The notes: generated by a model not told the origin, from the letters alone. A stretch of 64,000 nt of DNA from Rosenbergiella epipactidis (GCF_018494055.1 NZ_JABBFQ010000001.1:124001-188000); one strand, 5' to 3'; counted from the stretch's first letter, positions 10,292-19,294 are shown. Made by a program: numbers and translations.

Positions 10292-11320
10292 TTAGGCTTT
10301 AATACGTTTGCCGTTAGGCAGAGTATTGACGCCCCACATTCCTGCCACAGCGCTGACGATCGCGCCCAGCAGTAATGCGACGAACGACCACAGAGAAATT
10401 TTTGCTGCTGCTTTGGCTGCCGCATCAGCTTTCTCTTTTGCTTCTTGTTTAAATTGCGCATATTGCGCTTTCGCTTGGTCGACCTTGGTTTGTAATTGGT
10501 TAATGCTTTGATTCGCTTGTTGTACTGCTTTATCACGCGCTTGAATAAAATTATCAACCGCTTGGTCAGCTTGTTCCTGTGTCATGGAGGTATTTTGCGC
10601 TAAGGCATTTTTCACATCATCGCGGTTTACCGACTTGCTGATGGTCTCAGTACGAGATTTCAGTCTATCAGTCAGTTGACTAATAATTTGGTCGCTGTTA
10701 TCCGGATGGGTGGCAATCGCTTTACCGGCATCCATTACATCGTTACCTGCTTGCTGTAGCTGGTCTTGCAGATATTGAGGCTGTAATTCAGGAATATTCG
10801 ATTTCTTCAGCGCATTAATAACCTCTTGATTGGTATCAGACATATCGATATTAGTATTTACCCCTAGCTTATCGAACATGTCTTTGCTGAAATCAGCGGT
10901 ATTGGCAACGGCTTTACCCGCACCACTGACTACGCTACCCGCACCGGAGGCTACAGAGCTGACTGCACTCCCGGTTAATTTGAGTAGGCCACCAACTGCA
11001 GAGAAACCTAATACGGTAGCAACTAATAAGGTCGTTCCCCAAATAAGGAAACCATGAATTAAGCCATCAGCACCGGCTAGACGACCCGCCACAAATCCGC
11101 CTGCCGCCAAACTAATAATCAATGCAATAACAGTCCATATCATTACGGCCTTATCAGCACCGTTAACAATATCATCCTGTGTAGGAGAAAGGAGAGAGAA
11201 GCCTAAACTCGCGCCGAGAGTGGTTAATAGTAGCGAGACTGCTAAAACGGTAATCACGCCTGCAATAATGCTACCCCAAGAAATCCTGTTGGTAATTTTA
11301 ATTTCGTTTTGTAATTCCAT
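10292..11320 (-). CDS. Membrane protein with alanine-rich coiled region
   Basis: 342 aa. Three N-proximal membrane spans (around residues 17-40, 60-85 and 90-115), then a soluble region of about 190 residues rich in Gln, Ala, Asp and Lys with coiled-coil character (QANQSINQLQTKVDQAKAQ), then a C-terminal span (SLWSFVALLLGAIVSAVAG). The start at 11320 is chosen because GGAG lies six bases upstream, whereas the first in-frame ATG at 11350 has none. Related proteins in enterics are annotated only as hypothetical membrane proteins; I do not assign a function. A strong terminator follows. Confidence 0.8.
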   Translation of the reverse strand: MELQNEIKITNRISWGSIIAGVITVLAVSLLLTTLGASLGFSLLSPTQDDIVNGADKAVMIWTVIALIISLAAGGFVAGRLAGADGLIHGFLIWGTTLLVATVLGFSAVGGLLKLTGSAVSSVASGAGSVVSGAGKAVANTADFSKDMFDKLGVNTNIDMSDTNQEVINALKKSNIPELQPQYLQDQLQQAGNDVMDAGKAIATHPDNSDQIISQLTDRLKSRTETISKSVNRDDVKNALAQNTSMTQEQADQAVDNFIQARDKAVQQANQSINQLQTKVDQAKAQYAQFKQEAKEKADAAAKAAAKISLWSFVALLLGAIVSAVAGMWGVNTLPNGKRIKA

Positions 11321-11531
11321 CTTTAACTCCATTTTAAAAGAATGACTCAATAATCAATATAGTTCAAAGTTAGGAAAATTCTAATTTTTGATCTTTAATC
11401 TGATTATGCATCTCACAAAAAAATGATAAATCGCTGTACTGCTGGCTTTCGAGCGGAGAGTTAAGGCGTTAGTGAGGGGCGGTTTAGTCGAATGGGGCGG
11501 TATGTTAACCCGCCCATCTTTTACATAAAAA

Positions 11532-12752
11532 TTACGATGCGCCTTTGACAACCGGATTTTTTTGCGCCGATAACGCTGACATAAATTGATCATCGAGGTG
11601 TAGGTGTTGCTTCACCAATTCAAGCGGTGTACTGGCTAACCACTGATTAAGTGAGATATCAGCATAATAATCGCTTTTAAATAATTCGAGGAAGCGTAGC
11701 GGGGTATCGCCAGTATTTTCGATATAGTGCCCCATGGCAAATGGGACATAACCGACATCGCCCGCACGATAATCAAACGTACGGGCTTGACCTGACGAGG
11801 CGAATACACCCATCCTTCCTTGCCCCTCGAGATAATATTGCCACTCATCGTTATTAGGGTGCCAATGCAGCTCTCTCATACCGCCCGGCGCAATCTCGAC
11901 TAATGCGGCAGCAATGGTTTTTGACACGGGAAAATTGGATGAGTCAGTGATGCGGACCTCACCTCCAGCTGAGGTGATAGGAGACTGTTGCATCATGCGG
12001 TGCGTGAATTTCTGTTTAGATTTTTTTCCTTTTTTAGGGCTGGCAGATGAAATATCACCGGGAACTTTCCCGGCAAAAATATATTCATCTTGCGGGGAGG
12101 GTAAATGTGAAAAAGTCGATACAGGCACATTAAAGTTTTTGGCTAATACTTCAGGGGGGATATGTTTAAACCAGTCAGAAAGTAAGAAAGTGCTGTCCTC
12201 GTCAAATCCACCGTCGTCGAAAGCCAGTAAAAATTCACAACCGTCATTACCAATGCCTTGAATAGAATGCGGAATTCCCGGTGGGAAATACCACAGGTCT
12301 CCGGCAGAAATATCATCGATAAACCAACCTCCCTCGGTATCGAACGCCGTGACTCGGGCATGACCATAAGTCATAAAAGCCCATTCGCCTTCTTTATGCC
12401 AATGCAGTTCTCGAATTCCCCCCGCATTGAGGCGCATATCTACGCCAGCGATCGTAGTCGAGACCCCTAATTCCCGATTGGTCACTTGTCGGGTCCATCC
12501 GCCACTACTGCGGCGAATATGGGCGTCACTAAAGGAATAACGAAGGTTAGGCAGTGTTCCACTATCGGTTGCCGGTGGATTAACTAAATCCTTATTTTCC
12601 TGTTCGCGCAATGGATCGTGGGGGCCAGGGAAATCAGCCTTAAACGCATAGGCTTTGGTATCATTATCGTGTGCAAGCACTTCGCCTGCCGCAAGCATCA
12701 TGGTGCCCCCTGCGGCGAAAGACATAAAATTGCGACGTGTAAAATTAGCCAT
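11532..12752 (-). CDS. oxdC: Bicupin oxalate decarboxylase, Tat-exported
   Basis: 406 aa with two cupin domains. Manganese-binding motifs are ELHWHKEGEWAF in cupin 1 and ELHWHPNNDEWQYY in cupin 2, so both metal sites look intact. The protein follows Bacillus subtilis OxdC closely, including GYVPFAMGHYIENTGD. The catalytic lid, SENS in B. subtilis, reads DEDS here (GGFDEDSTFLLSDW), keeping the key glutamate that favours decarboxylation over oxidation. The N-terminus TRRNFMSFAAGG..LAAGEVLA is a twin-arginine signal, so the enzyme should act folded in the periplasm. It would turn oxalate into formate and CO2, consuming a proton. AGGAGG precedes the ATG. Confidence 0.9.
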   Translation of the reverse strand: MANFTRRNFMSFAAGGTMMLAAGEVLAHDNDTKAYAFKADFPGPHDPLREQENKDLVNPPATDSGTLPNLRYSFSDAHIRRSSGGWTRQVTNRELGVSTTIAGVDMRLNAGGIRELHWHKEGEWAFMTYGHARVTAFDTEGGWFIDDISAGDLWYFPPGIPHSIQGIGNDGCEFLLAFDDGGFDEDSTFLLSDWFKHIPPEVLAKNFNVPVSTFSHLPSPQDEYIFAGKVPGDISSASPKKGKKSKQKFTHRMMQQSPITSAGGEVRITDSSNFPVSKTIAAALVEIAPGGMRELHWHPNNDEWQYYLEGQGRMGVFASSGQARTFDYRAGDVGYVPFAMGHYIENTGDTPLRFLELFKSDYYADISLNQWLASTPLELVKQHLHLDDQFMSALSAQKNPVVKGAS

Positions 12753-13160
12753 CTAAACCTCCTGTCTGTGTGTAGCTTTACTTTTACGCCAGCAGACGGT
12801 GAATCAGAAATAGATGATGTAACATTGTATTAACAATGTTATTTTCCCGTTTCGAAACAGGAGGGGTTTTATTACCGCCAGCGAGCTGCGCAGCAGTGCA
12901 GAGACCGATAATCTTTGCCTTTCAAGCGCTGGATGATGACTCACTTCAGATAATGTGGGAAGTATCCTTTTCGTTGCCGTCAACAATTACCAGCTAGGCG
13001 TTACATTTAGGATTTTATTTACAATTCGTTTACGGACAGGCGTAGGGATAGCCTTTTAATCATCAGCAATCTAGGCAAGTTAATCGTTAATATCGATAAC
13101 AAAATAATTCGCAACTCGGTTACTGTTTCACTTCAATACCCCGCACAGGATAGGCAAGTC
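12753..13160. other. Intergenic region upstream of oxdC and lipoprotein gene
   Basis: A 408-base divergent region that must contain the oxdC promoter and one for the small lipoprotein gene. It includes a perfect inverted repeat (12821-12840). The remainder is AT-rich with no recognisable gene. Confidence 0.5.
12821..12840. promoter_or_regulatory. Perfect inverted repeat upstream of oxdC
   Basis: AACATTGT, four-base spacer ATTA, ACAATGTT. It lies about 70 bases upstream of the oxdC ATG, a plausible operator position. The regulator is unknown. It lacks the GC-rich stem and the U-run of a terminator. Confidence 0.4.
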
Positions 13161-13346
13161 ATGCATAAATTTTGGATTATAGGGTGCCTTATGTTAAGTG
13201 GATGCACCATTGATCATGATGCTTCACGTTCGCAACGGGGAGGAGTGGGCGTTTTTCCAGAAAGAAGTGCTTTACCTGGCTCTCAAGTAGAACGCACAAA
13301 AACATTACGTAGAGCCATTATGTCAGGTGAATCACCGCATTGGTAA
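13161..13346 (+). CDS. Small lipoprotein
   Basis: 61 aa. N-terminal lipoprotein signal MHKFWIIGCLMLSGC with lipobox LSGC, so the mature chain would begin at Cys15 and be about 47 residues long. The rest is polar and basic (QRGGVGVFPERSALPG) with no family I know. AGG sits about 13 bases before the ATG. No neighbour explains its role. Confidence 0.6.
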   Translation: MHKFWIIGCLMLSGCTIDHDASRSQRGGVGVFPERSALPGSQVERTKTLRRAIMSGESPHW

Positions 13347-13662
13347 CTAGGATGTTAATAGTTAGAAAAATTATTGCATCTTTTTATTTGTCGACTACGC
13401 TTAAGGTATAGCGTCGAAGAGTAGGGATTTTCGATCACTTAGGGATGAGTGCCGCTATACCATATAAGTAAGAAGATGCCCCTACTGAACTGAACAGCCG
13501 TAGTGAATCTTTTTTAAATTTAACACTTCCCTTTTATCCATCACCCCCTGACTAAAAGCCACTCGGTCTGCTCAATGCTACTTTTTACCCGCCTTATCTG
13601 GATAGAACAGCCGTTCTACGTTACTCTATAGTCCATTATTTTCGACCTCCAATGGACGCCTA
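13347..13662. other. Gene-free intergenic region
   Basis: About 316 bases without a supportable gene. It contains an imperfect palindrome AGAACAGCCGTTCT around 13606-13619 and an interrupted hairpin around 13391-13416. I see no promoter I would assign. Confidence 0.4.
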
Positions 13663-13776
13663 ATGTCTCAATCTAAGCGTAAATTCTGGATGATCACGAT
13701 ACTCGCGGTAATCGTCGTGCCTTGTATTATTATGGCAGCATTATTGGTAACTGTGATGTATGTAAAACCTTACTAA
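13663..13776 (+). CDS. Putative small single-span membrane protein
   Basis: 37-codon frame: a basic start (MSQSKRKFW), a hydrophobic helix of about 20 residues (MITILAVIVVPCIIMAALLV), and a short VMYVKPY tail. It follows the positive-inside pattern of small inner-membrane proteins. No strong Shine-Dalgarno is visible. A three-codon frame (ATG GAC GCC TAA) ends at the start codon as TAATG, which might allow coupled initiation. Family unknown. Confidence 0.45.
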   Translation: MSQSKRKFWMITILAVIVVPCIIMAALLVTVMYVKPY

Positions 13777-13919
13777 TCCAATCTTGGGGGAGTTTACGAG
13801 GCTAAATGCTTTGATATTCTTGCCCCAAAAAATCTTAACTCCCAGTCGGCAAATAACTTCTTTACGGTTGTCTAAAACTCTGTTTCAGTAACGCTCTACT
13901 CTTTTTAAAGGACGGCGTT

Positions 13920-14396
13920 ATGGAACACACTTATCACACCTCTATTACTTGGACCGGTAACTTGGGTGAGGGCACCGCGCATTATCGCAGTTATGCGCGT
14001 ACCTGGGACATTGCACTGCCCGGTAAAGCGGTTATCGCTTGTTCTAATGATCCCCTGTTGGGGGGCGATCCAACCAAGATGAATCCTGAAGATTTGTTAA
14101 TGTCATCATTGGCTGCATGCCATATGTTGTGGTATCTACACCTCGCTTCTGCAGCCGGTGTCACCGTTGTCGGTTATCAAGACAGTCCTACTGCCGTCGG
14201 CGAAGTTTTACCGAGCGGGGCGGGACGCTTTCTGTCGATGACCTTGCACCCTGTGATTACCGTGTTACCTACTACCGACCTCTATCTCGCACGTAAACTG
14301 CATGATGACGTACACCCAGTCTGTTTTATCGCGCGTTCTGTTAATTTTCCCGTAACCTACCAACCTCAATTTATTGTCGCGTCCGATGCCGCCTAA
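13920..14396 (+). CDS. OsmC/Ohr-family peroxiredoxin-like protein
   Basis: 158 aa OsmC-fold protein. The two redox cysteines are present: SSLAACHMLWYLH near residue 66 and HPVCFIARSVNFPV near residue 130. This supports thiol-dependent reduction of organic hydroperoxides. The glycine-rich loop NDPLLGGDPTKMNPEDLL is typical of the OsmC branch. A run AAAGGACGGCGTT precedes the ATG. It is followed 65 bases later by an SDR gene, a TetR gene and an exporter gene, possibly a stress cassette. No sequence evidence fixes which peroxide it uses. Confidence 0.88.
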   Translation: MEHTYHTSITWTGNLGEGTAHYRSYARTWDIALPGKAVIACSNDPLLGGDPTKMNPEDLLMSSLAACHMLWYLHLASAAGVTVVGYQDSPTAVGEVLPSGAGRFLSMTLHPVITVLPTTDLYLARKLHDDVHPVCFIARSVNFPVTYQPQFIVASDAA

Positions 14397-14461
14397 TGTT
14401 CCGAGGCCAGTCATCCATAATGGGCCAAAGCTGATTTGTTCAATATAGAAGGAACCTGAGT

Positions 14462-15214
14462 GTGCCACAGCAAAAAATCACCTTAATCACGGGAGGCTCA
14501 CGGGGGATCGGCAAGGCTACTGCACTATTACTTGCTGAACGCGGGCATCAGATCTGTATTAATTACCGGCAGCGAGCGGAAGAAGCCCAAGCAGTCGTTG
14601 AAATGATACGTCAGCAGGGCGGTTGTGCCATCGCAATCCCCGCCGATATCAGTGATGAGCAACAAATTAGTAAAATGTTCTCCGAGATCGATCAACGCTT
14701 GGGGCCGATCACTGGATTAGTCAATAATGCGGCTCGACTCTTGCCGCAATCACGGGTTGAGCAACTTTCTGGTCCCCGCTTGGCGCAGCTTTTCGCGGCC
14801 AATATCAGTGGCTCAATACTCTGCGCCCGTGAGGCGGTTAAACGGATGTCTACTCACTATCAAGGGCGGGGCGGCGCAATTGTTAATGTTTCCTCGGCGG
14901 CAGCAAGACTGGGTTCTGCCTTCGAATATACCGATTATGCTGCGTCTAAAGGGGCGATCGATACGTTCACCCGTGGCCTGAGTGTGGAAGTGGCGGCAGC
15001 AGGTATTCGCGTCAATGCGGTGCGACCCGGTTTTATCTATACCGATATGCATGCCGAGGGAGGTGAGGCTGATCGTATTGAGCGAGTAAAGTCGCAATTA
15101 CCGATGGGCAGAGGGGGACAGCCAATAGAGGTGGCTTATGCTATCGCTTGGCTACTCTCTGAAGAAGCCTCTTACGTTACAGGCAGCTTTATCGATCTTG
15201 CAGGGGGCAAATAG
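14462..15214 (+). CDS. SDR-family NAD(P)-dependent oxidoreductase
   Basis: 250 aa classical short-chain dehydrogenase. Cofactor motif TGGSRGIGKAT (TGxxxGxG) is at residues 10-20, NNAA near 90, catalytic Ser in VNVSSAAARLG, and YAASK (Tyr-x-x-x-Lys) near 160. The SYVTGSFIDLAGG C-terminus is typical. The basic residue after the second strand (NYRQRAEEA) suggests NADP(H) preference. The start is GTG with AGGAA upstream. The sequence does not tell the substrate. Between osmC-like and tetR genes. Confidence 0.88.
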   Translation: MPQQKITLITGGSRGIGKATALLLAERGHQICINYRQRAEEAQAVVEMIRQQGGCAIAIPADISDEQQISKMFSEIDQRLGPITGLVNNAARLLPQSRVEQLSGPRLAQLFAANISGSILCAREAVKRMSTHYQGRGGAIVNVSSAAARLGSAFEYTDYAASKGAIDTFTRGLSVEVAAAGIRVNAVRPGFIYTDMHAEGGEADRIERVKSQLPMGRGGQPIEVAYAIAWLLSEEASYVTGSFIDLAGGK

Positions 15215-15275
15215 CGATAGTGAGTGGTAATCCCCTCCATAATAGGTAGACTGGTCTGTCTATAGGGAGGGCATC

Positions 15276-15839
15276 ATGTCGGCTAAAGAAAAAATCCGCC
15301 AAGCGTCGCATAGCTTATTTTATAATCAAGGTATTCATGCGACGGGGATCGACAGCATTATCAAGCGCGCCGGTGTTGCGAAACAAAGTTTTTATAACCA
15401 CTTCGTGTCGAAACAGTGTTTGGTGTTGGATTACCTCGCGCTCCGCCATCAACAATGGCTTGACCTCTATGCGATCCGATTACAACAAACGATGACGCCG
15501 CAAGATCGTATTTTAGCGATTTATGATGCCTATCAAGATCATGCTGAGAAACCTTATGAAAATGGATTTCGGGGTTGTGGCCTACTCAATGCTGCGGCGG
15601 AATTTCCAGTCGATTCCTTAGAAAGACGTTGTGTGGCAGAACAAAAAGCGCAAATCGAACAGTTTATTATTACCGCGCTGAACGAAATCCCGAATGTTCC
15701 CTCCGACGCAACCCAACGGCTGGCGCAAGAAGTTGCCTTTTTACTTGAAGGCTGTATCAGCTTGGCTGGGTTAAGGGGACATCCGGCGTTATTGCAACAG
15801 GCGAAACAGATAATAGCCCAACGACTGGAGAGCCTATGA
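15276..15839 (+). CDS. TetR-family transcriptional regulator
   Basis: 187 aa. The N-terminal TetR helix-turn-helix spans residues 5-50, with the recognition region GIDSIIKRAGVAKQSFYNHFVSKQ (in two overlapping blocks). The C-terminal ligand-binding part contains FRGCGLLNAAAEFP, typical of a large subgroup that controls SDR or exporter genes. The stop TGA overlaps the ATG of the next gene, a DMT exporter, so the two are translationally coupled. It probably represses this exporter and perhaps the upstream SDR. AGGGAGGGC lies before the ATG. Confidence 0.9.
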   Translation: MSAKEKIRQASHSLFYNQGIHATGIDSIIKRAGVAKQSFYNHFVSKQCLVLDYLALRHQQWLDLYAIRLQQTMTPQDRILAIYDAYQDHAEKPYENGFRGCGLLNAAAEFPVDSLERRCVAEQKAQIEQFIITALNEIPNVPSDATQRLAQEVAFLLEGCISLAGLRGHPALLQQAKQIIAQRLESL

Positions 15840-16741
15840 GCCCTACCTTAATCGGCAATACTTGCGTAGTGATCGCCGCCTTATCGTGGGGAACGACAGG
15901 GACAGCCGCACGCTTAGCGCCAGCATTAAGCCCGATAACTATCGCCTGTGTCGCCATGGGGATCGGTGGGATCTTGCAAGCGCTATTAGCGCTACCAGCC
16001 ATATTAAGCTCGCTCCCTCAATTACAGCAACAGCGCCGCTTATTGATTATCGGCGCCTGCGCGGTTGCCATCTATCCGCTAGCTTTCTACTGCTCAATGG
16101 ACTTTGCGGGGGTAGCAGTGGGTACTGTCATCTCTATCGGCTCTGCACCACTATTTTCTGCCTTAATCGAAAATCGCATGGAAAAAAGTGCCTTAACGAA
16201 GCAGTGGTTAGGGGGCGCACTCGTCGGTGTCATTGGCATTAGCTTGCTCGCCCAGATACACCCCGTGCCTTCAGCAGGTGGCGATCCTGCTCAAGCATCC
16301 TTGTCCGTCGGGGTTGCCTTAGGCTTATTGGCTGGGCTGACCTACGCGTTATATTCGTGGACCGCAAGAAAGATGATGGTAAACGGGGTGATAAGCCGTG
16401 CGGCAATGGGTTCAACATTTGGCGTGGGGGGGCTGCTTCTCTTGCCATTGTTAATCGCGACCGGTGGTTCCTTGCTCGCATCCTGGCAAAATGCGGCGGT
16501 GGGCGGCTATATGGCGATCTTTCCAATGGGTATTGGCTACCTATGTTACGGTGCAGGCTTGGCCCGAATTAAAGCCAGCATCGCCACGGCAATTACCTTA
16601 CTTGAACCCGTAGTAGCCGCCTTGCTCGCCGTATTTATCCTCAATGAGACCCTATCCCCTATGGGGTGGACGGGGATAGGGTTAATCATAGCCAGTTTGG
16701 TGATTACCGCCTGGCCAAAGCGAGTAACGGTCAGTGATTGA
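15836..16741 (+). CDS. EamA/DMT-family exporter
   Basis: 301 aa, ten predicted membrane spans in two EamA repeats. The first helix has LSWGTTGTAARLAP and the second repeat LLAGLTYALYSWTARKMM. It starts inside the stop of the TetR gene (ATGA overlap) and its last 11 bases overlap the convergent ipdC 3' end. Coupling to TetR suggests inducible efflux of a small metabolite; the substrate is not evident. Confidence 0.87.
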   Translation: MSPTLIGNTCVVIAALSWGTTGTAARLAPALSPITIACVAMGIGGILQALLALPAILSSLPQLQQQRRLLIIGACAVAIYPLAFYCSMDFAGVAVGTVISIGSAPLFSALIENRMEKSALTKQWLGGALVGVIGISLLAQIHPVPSAGGDPAQASLSVGVALGLLAGLTYALYSWTARKMMVNGVISRAAMGSTFGVGGLLLLPLLIATGGSLLASWQNAAVGGYMAIFPMGIGYLCYGAGLARIKASIATAITLLEPVVAALLAVFILNETLSPMGWTGIGLIIASLVITAWPKRVTVSD

Positions 16742-18413
16742 GGTTACGGGGTCCACAGTTGCCGTAATCGTAGTCAGCAAAGCGCTTAGCGAAATGTTTG
16801 AGCTGAGGTGGGGCATCCAAAGGGGAGAAGCGTACCTCAATAAAGATGGCTTTATCCCTATTCGGATGCTCTGCGGCATGCAGCGCTTGATGCAGTGACG
16901 GGATATCGTCGACAACAAAGGATAAGGCATGATTACCTTTATCGAGCACATTAGGCAGCTTGGCATAATCCCATTCGTTGACATCGTTATACACAGAATT
17001 TTCGCCAAGAATAAGCCGTTCTATGGTATATCCGCGATTATTGATAAGGAAAATAATCGGTGTCAGGCGCTGTTGTAATAAGGTAGAAAGTTCTTGAACG
17101 GTCAGCTGCAACGAGCCATCGCCAATAAATAGCAGATGCCGTTGTTCGGGTCGCGCAATAAGTGATCCCAGCAGAGCCGGCAGCGTAAAACCGATGGAAC
17201 CCCAAATAATCTGCGAGTGATAACGCGCGCCCGTAGGTAATTGTAGACTGGATGCACCACTGTGCGCGGTGCCTGCTTCAGCAAAAATACTATCCTGCGG
17301 ACGAATAAACGCTTGTAGGGCTTGCCAGAAATAGGCTTGAGAAAATGTCGTGTGCGGTTGAGTCGAGAGCGGTAAGGAAGATCGAGGGGGAAGAGGCCTA
17401 GCTTCGCGGTCACGGAGTTGTTCAGCGAGTTGTCGGCATAACTCTTGAAGCATCACGCCCGGGTATTGTGCGCCATTGATGGCGACATCGAAGCGTCTGA
17501 GCGCGATAAGTCGTGAGTTATCGATAAGCTGGCTAAACAACCCAGTATTACAATCTGTCAGACGGAGGCCAACCCCTATCACACACTCCGAATGATGAAT
17601 AGCATGACTGACGGCAGGTAAACTTGCCTGACCGGCATATACCCCAAGATAGAGGGCAGAGTCTTCATCCATAATCCCTTTGGCACTGGGCAGTACCGCA
17701 TAACGGATGGCCAGCTTCTCAGCAATCGTGCGAATAAAATCGACAACGCCAAATCGTACCGCATCGTTATCGAGTAAAAAAACGGGGCTATTTTCGGGCC
17801 GCCATTGCGCTTGCAGGTGCGAAATAACGCGATTGAGTTGCCGTGGATCACTCGTCGGCTCGATTAGACATAAGGGCTGGGTGGGTACCTCAATCATTAA
17901 ATGAGTGATATCGGACGGTAGCTGTAGATGAACGGGACGCCGTTCAAGCCAACAACATTGCAGCAAGCGATCAATCTCCATCACTGCATTCGCCGGAGTC
18001 AGGCGCGTTTGCGCCACGGTAAACTCCGCGACACAACGACCAATATTATCGTAATCGCCATCGACTAAGGTGTGATGAAGAAGGGCGCGATCATTGACCG
18101 CATGCAGCGGCGGTAAGCCACTGATATGCACCACGGGAATATTTTCAGCGTAAGCCCCCGCGAGACCATTGAGTGCGCTCAGATCGCCCACCCCCCAAGT
18201 GGTAACGAAAGCGCCTATCCCCTTGCTACGTGCATAGCCATCTGCGGCATAAGCGGCATTTAACTCATTACAATTATTGATAAACCTTATAGGGGAAGGG
18301 GGTACGGTTTGTTCAAGGAAAGAGAGATTAAAATCGCCCGGTACGCCGAAGAGATGTTCGATACCGACTTCATGTAATCGCCGCAGTAAAAATTGTCCCA
18401 ATTGCATTTGCAT
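16731..18413 (-). CDS. ipdC: Thiamine-diphosphate decarboxylase, indolepyruvate/pyruvate type
   Basis: 560 aa from the ATG at 18413. A GTG nine bases further upstream lies inside the GAGGTG Shine-Dalgarno, so it is not used. The active-site glutamate is in NCNELNAAYAADGYAR, the HH pair in LLHHTLVDGD, and the ThDP/Mg motif runs from GDGSLQLTVQEL to INNRGYTIERLI. These are the hallmarks of the IpdC/pyruvate decarboxylase group. IpdC makes indole-3-acetaldehyde from indolepyruvate, the main route to auxin in plant-associated enterics; pyruvate decarboxylation to acetaldehyde is the alternative. The divergent Lrp-type gene is the likely regulator. Confidence 0.88.
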   Translation of the reverse strand: MQMQLGQFLLRRLHEVGIEHLFGVPGDFNLSFLEQTVPPSPIRFINNCNELNAAYAADGYARSKGIGAFVTTWGVGDLSALNGLAGAYAENIPVVHISGLPPLHAVNDRALLHHTLVDGDYDNIGRCVAEFTVAQTRLTPANAVMEIDRLLQCCWLERRPVHLQLPSDITHLMIEVPTQPLCLIEPTSDPRQLNRVISHLQAQWRPENSPVFLLDNDAVRFGVVDFIRTIAEKLAIRYAVLPSAKGIMDEDSALYLGVYAGQASLPAVSHAIHHSECVIGVGLRLTDCNTGLFSQLIDNSRLIALRRFDVAINGAQYPGVMLQELCRQLAEQLRDREARPLPPRSSLPLSTQPHTTFSQAYFWQALQAFIRPQDSIFAEAGTAHSGASSLQLPTGARYHSQIIWGSIGFTLPALLGSLIARPEQRHLLFIGDGSLQLTVQELSTLLQQRLTPIIFLINNRGYTIERLILGENSVYNDVNEWDYAKLPNVLDKGNHALSFVVDDIPSLHQALHAAEHPNRDKAIFIEVRFSPLDAPPQLKHFAKRFADYDYGNCGPRNLNH

Positions 18414-18554
18414 CGATGTCACCTCGTGCTAAAAGTGATGAATGATTTGTGCAGAAAATAAATATTTCTAATCAGTCTAGCGGCAAAGCGGTACAAGAAG
18501 TGTGCGTGTTTTGTACTGAATCGGCTTTAGTTACATAAATCGTGCGAGGATAGG

Positions 18555-19016
18555 ATGGATAATTTCGATTGGAGAATTATTTCGGCGTTGCAGCTTGATG
18601 GACGTCTCACCAACCAAGAAGTGGGCGAAAAAGTGGGGTTGTCTGCCTCGCAGTGTTCACGTCGCAGAACCGCACTGGAAGAGGCCGGGATTATTCAGGG
18701 CTATTCGGCTAGGGTAAATGGGCAAGCGATTGGCCTACAGGTATTAGCCTATGTACACATCAATTTACCTAGCCACGACCCTAAATCGATGCGGCATTTT
18801 CAACATATTATCGACGGAGAGGCAGCCATTCAGGAAGTCCATATGGTCAGCGGTGAAGCCGACTATTTATTGAAGATTATTGCCGCTAATTTAGAGCAGC
18901 TAGCCGATTTTATTTCTCACACCTTATTAGCTAGCGAGGTTATTAGCCATGTTAAATCTTTCGTGGTATTAAAAAAACTGAAGCAGATAAGCCAACTTCC
19001 GACACGGCCGGTCTAA
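18555..19016 (+). CDS. Lrp/AsnC-family transcriptional regulator
   Basis: 153 aa. The N-terminal winged HTH covers LDGRLTNQEVGEKVGLSASQ and CSRRRTALEEAGII. The C-terminal RAM (ligand-binding) domain has VHMVSGEADYLLKI near residue 100. It is divergent from ipdC with a 141-base intergenic region, so amino-acid-responsive control of ipdC is plausible. Its last bases overlap the convergent lipoprotein gene by four. Confidence 0.9.
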   Translation: MDNFDWRIISALQLDGRLTNQEVGEKVGLSASQCSRRRTALEEAGIIQGYSARVNGQAIGLQVLAYVHINLPSHDPKSMRHFQHIIDGEAAIQEVHMVSGEADYLLKIIAANLEQLADFISHTLLASEVISHVKSFVVLKKLKQISQLPTRPV

Positions 19017-19204
19017 GGAGCGTTCGGATCGGCGCGCGAGTGTTCACATTGTTGACGTAACTGCTCATGCTCATATGGCGGAAGAGGAGCGGTCATCATC
19101 TGTTGGTACGCGACGCAGGCGGCAGTAGACCGTGGCGGTGGTGGGGGAGCGGTTGAACAGCCGGTTAACAGTAGACCGACAAATAAGTAGGTGTAGTGGC
19201 GCAC
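19013..19204 (-). CDS. Small proline-rich lipoprotein
   Basis: 63 aa. The lipoprotein signal MRHYTYLFVGLLLTGC has a lipobox LTGC. The mature part begins CSTAPPPPPRST, a proline run, then a short acidic/polar tail with two cysteines (ACVAYQQ, QQCEHS). Similar small enterobacterial lipoproteins are unnamed. GTG start with AGGAAA upstream. It shares a regulatory region with the galP-like gene. Confidence 0.65.
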   Translation of the reverse strand: MRHYTYLFVGLLLTGCSTAPPPPPRSTAACVAYQQMMTAPLPPYEHEQLRQQCEHSRADPNAP

Positions 19205-19294
19205 GATTAATATTTCCTTTCAAAAAGAGTAAACATTTTAGCAACATTCTGTGACCGGTAACACACTGTTTATCATGACATAACATTACCATGT

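Noticed and set aside
11496-11518. GC-rich hairpin after oxdC as its terminator
   Set aside because: Stem has a bulge and on the minus strand no U-run follows it.
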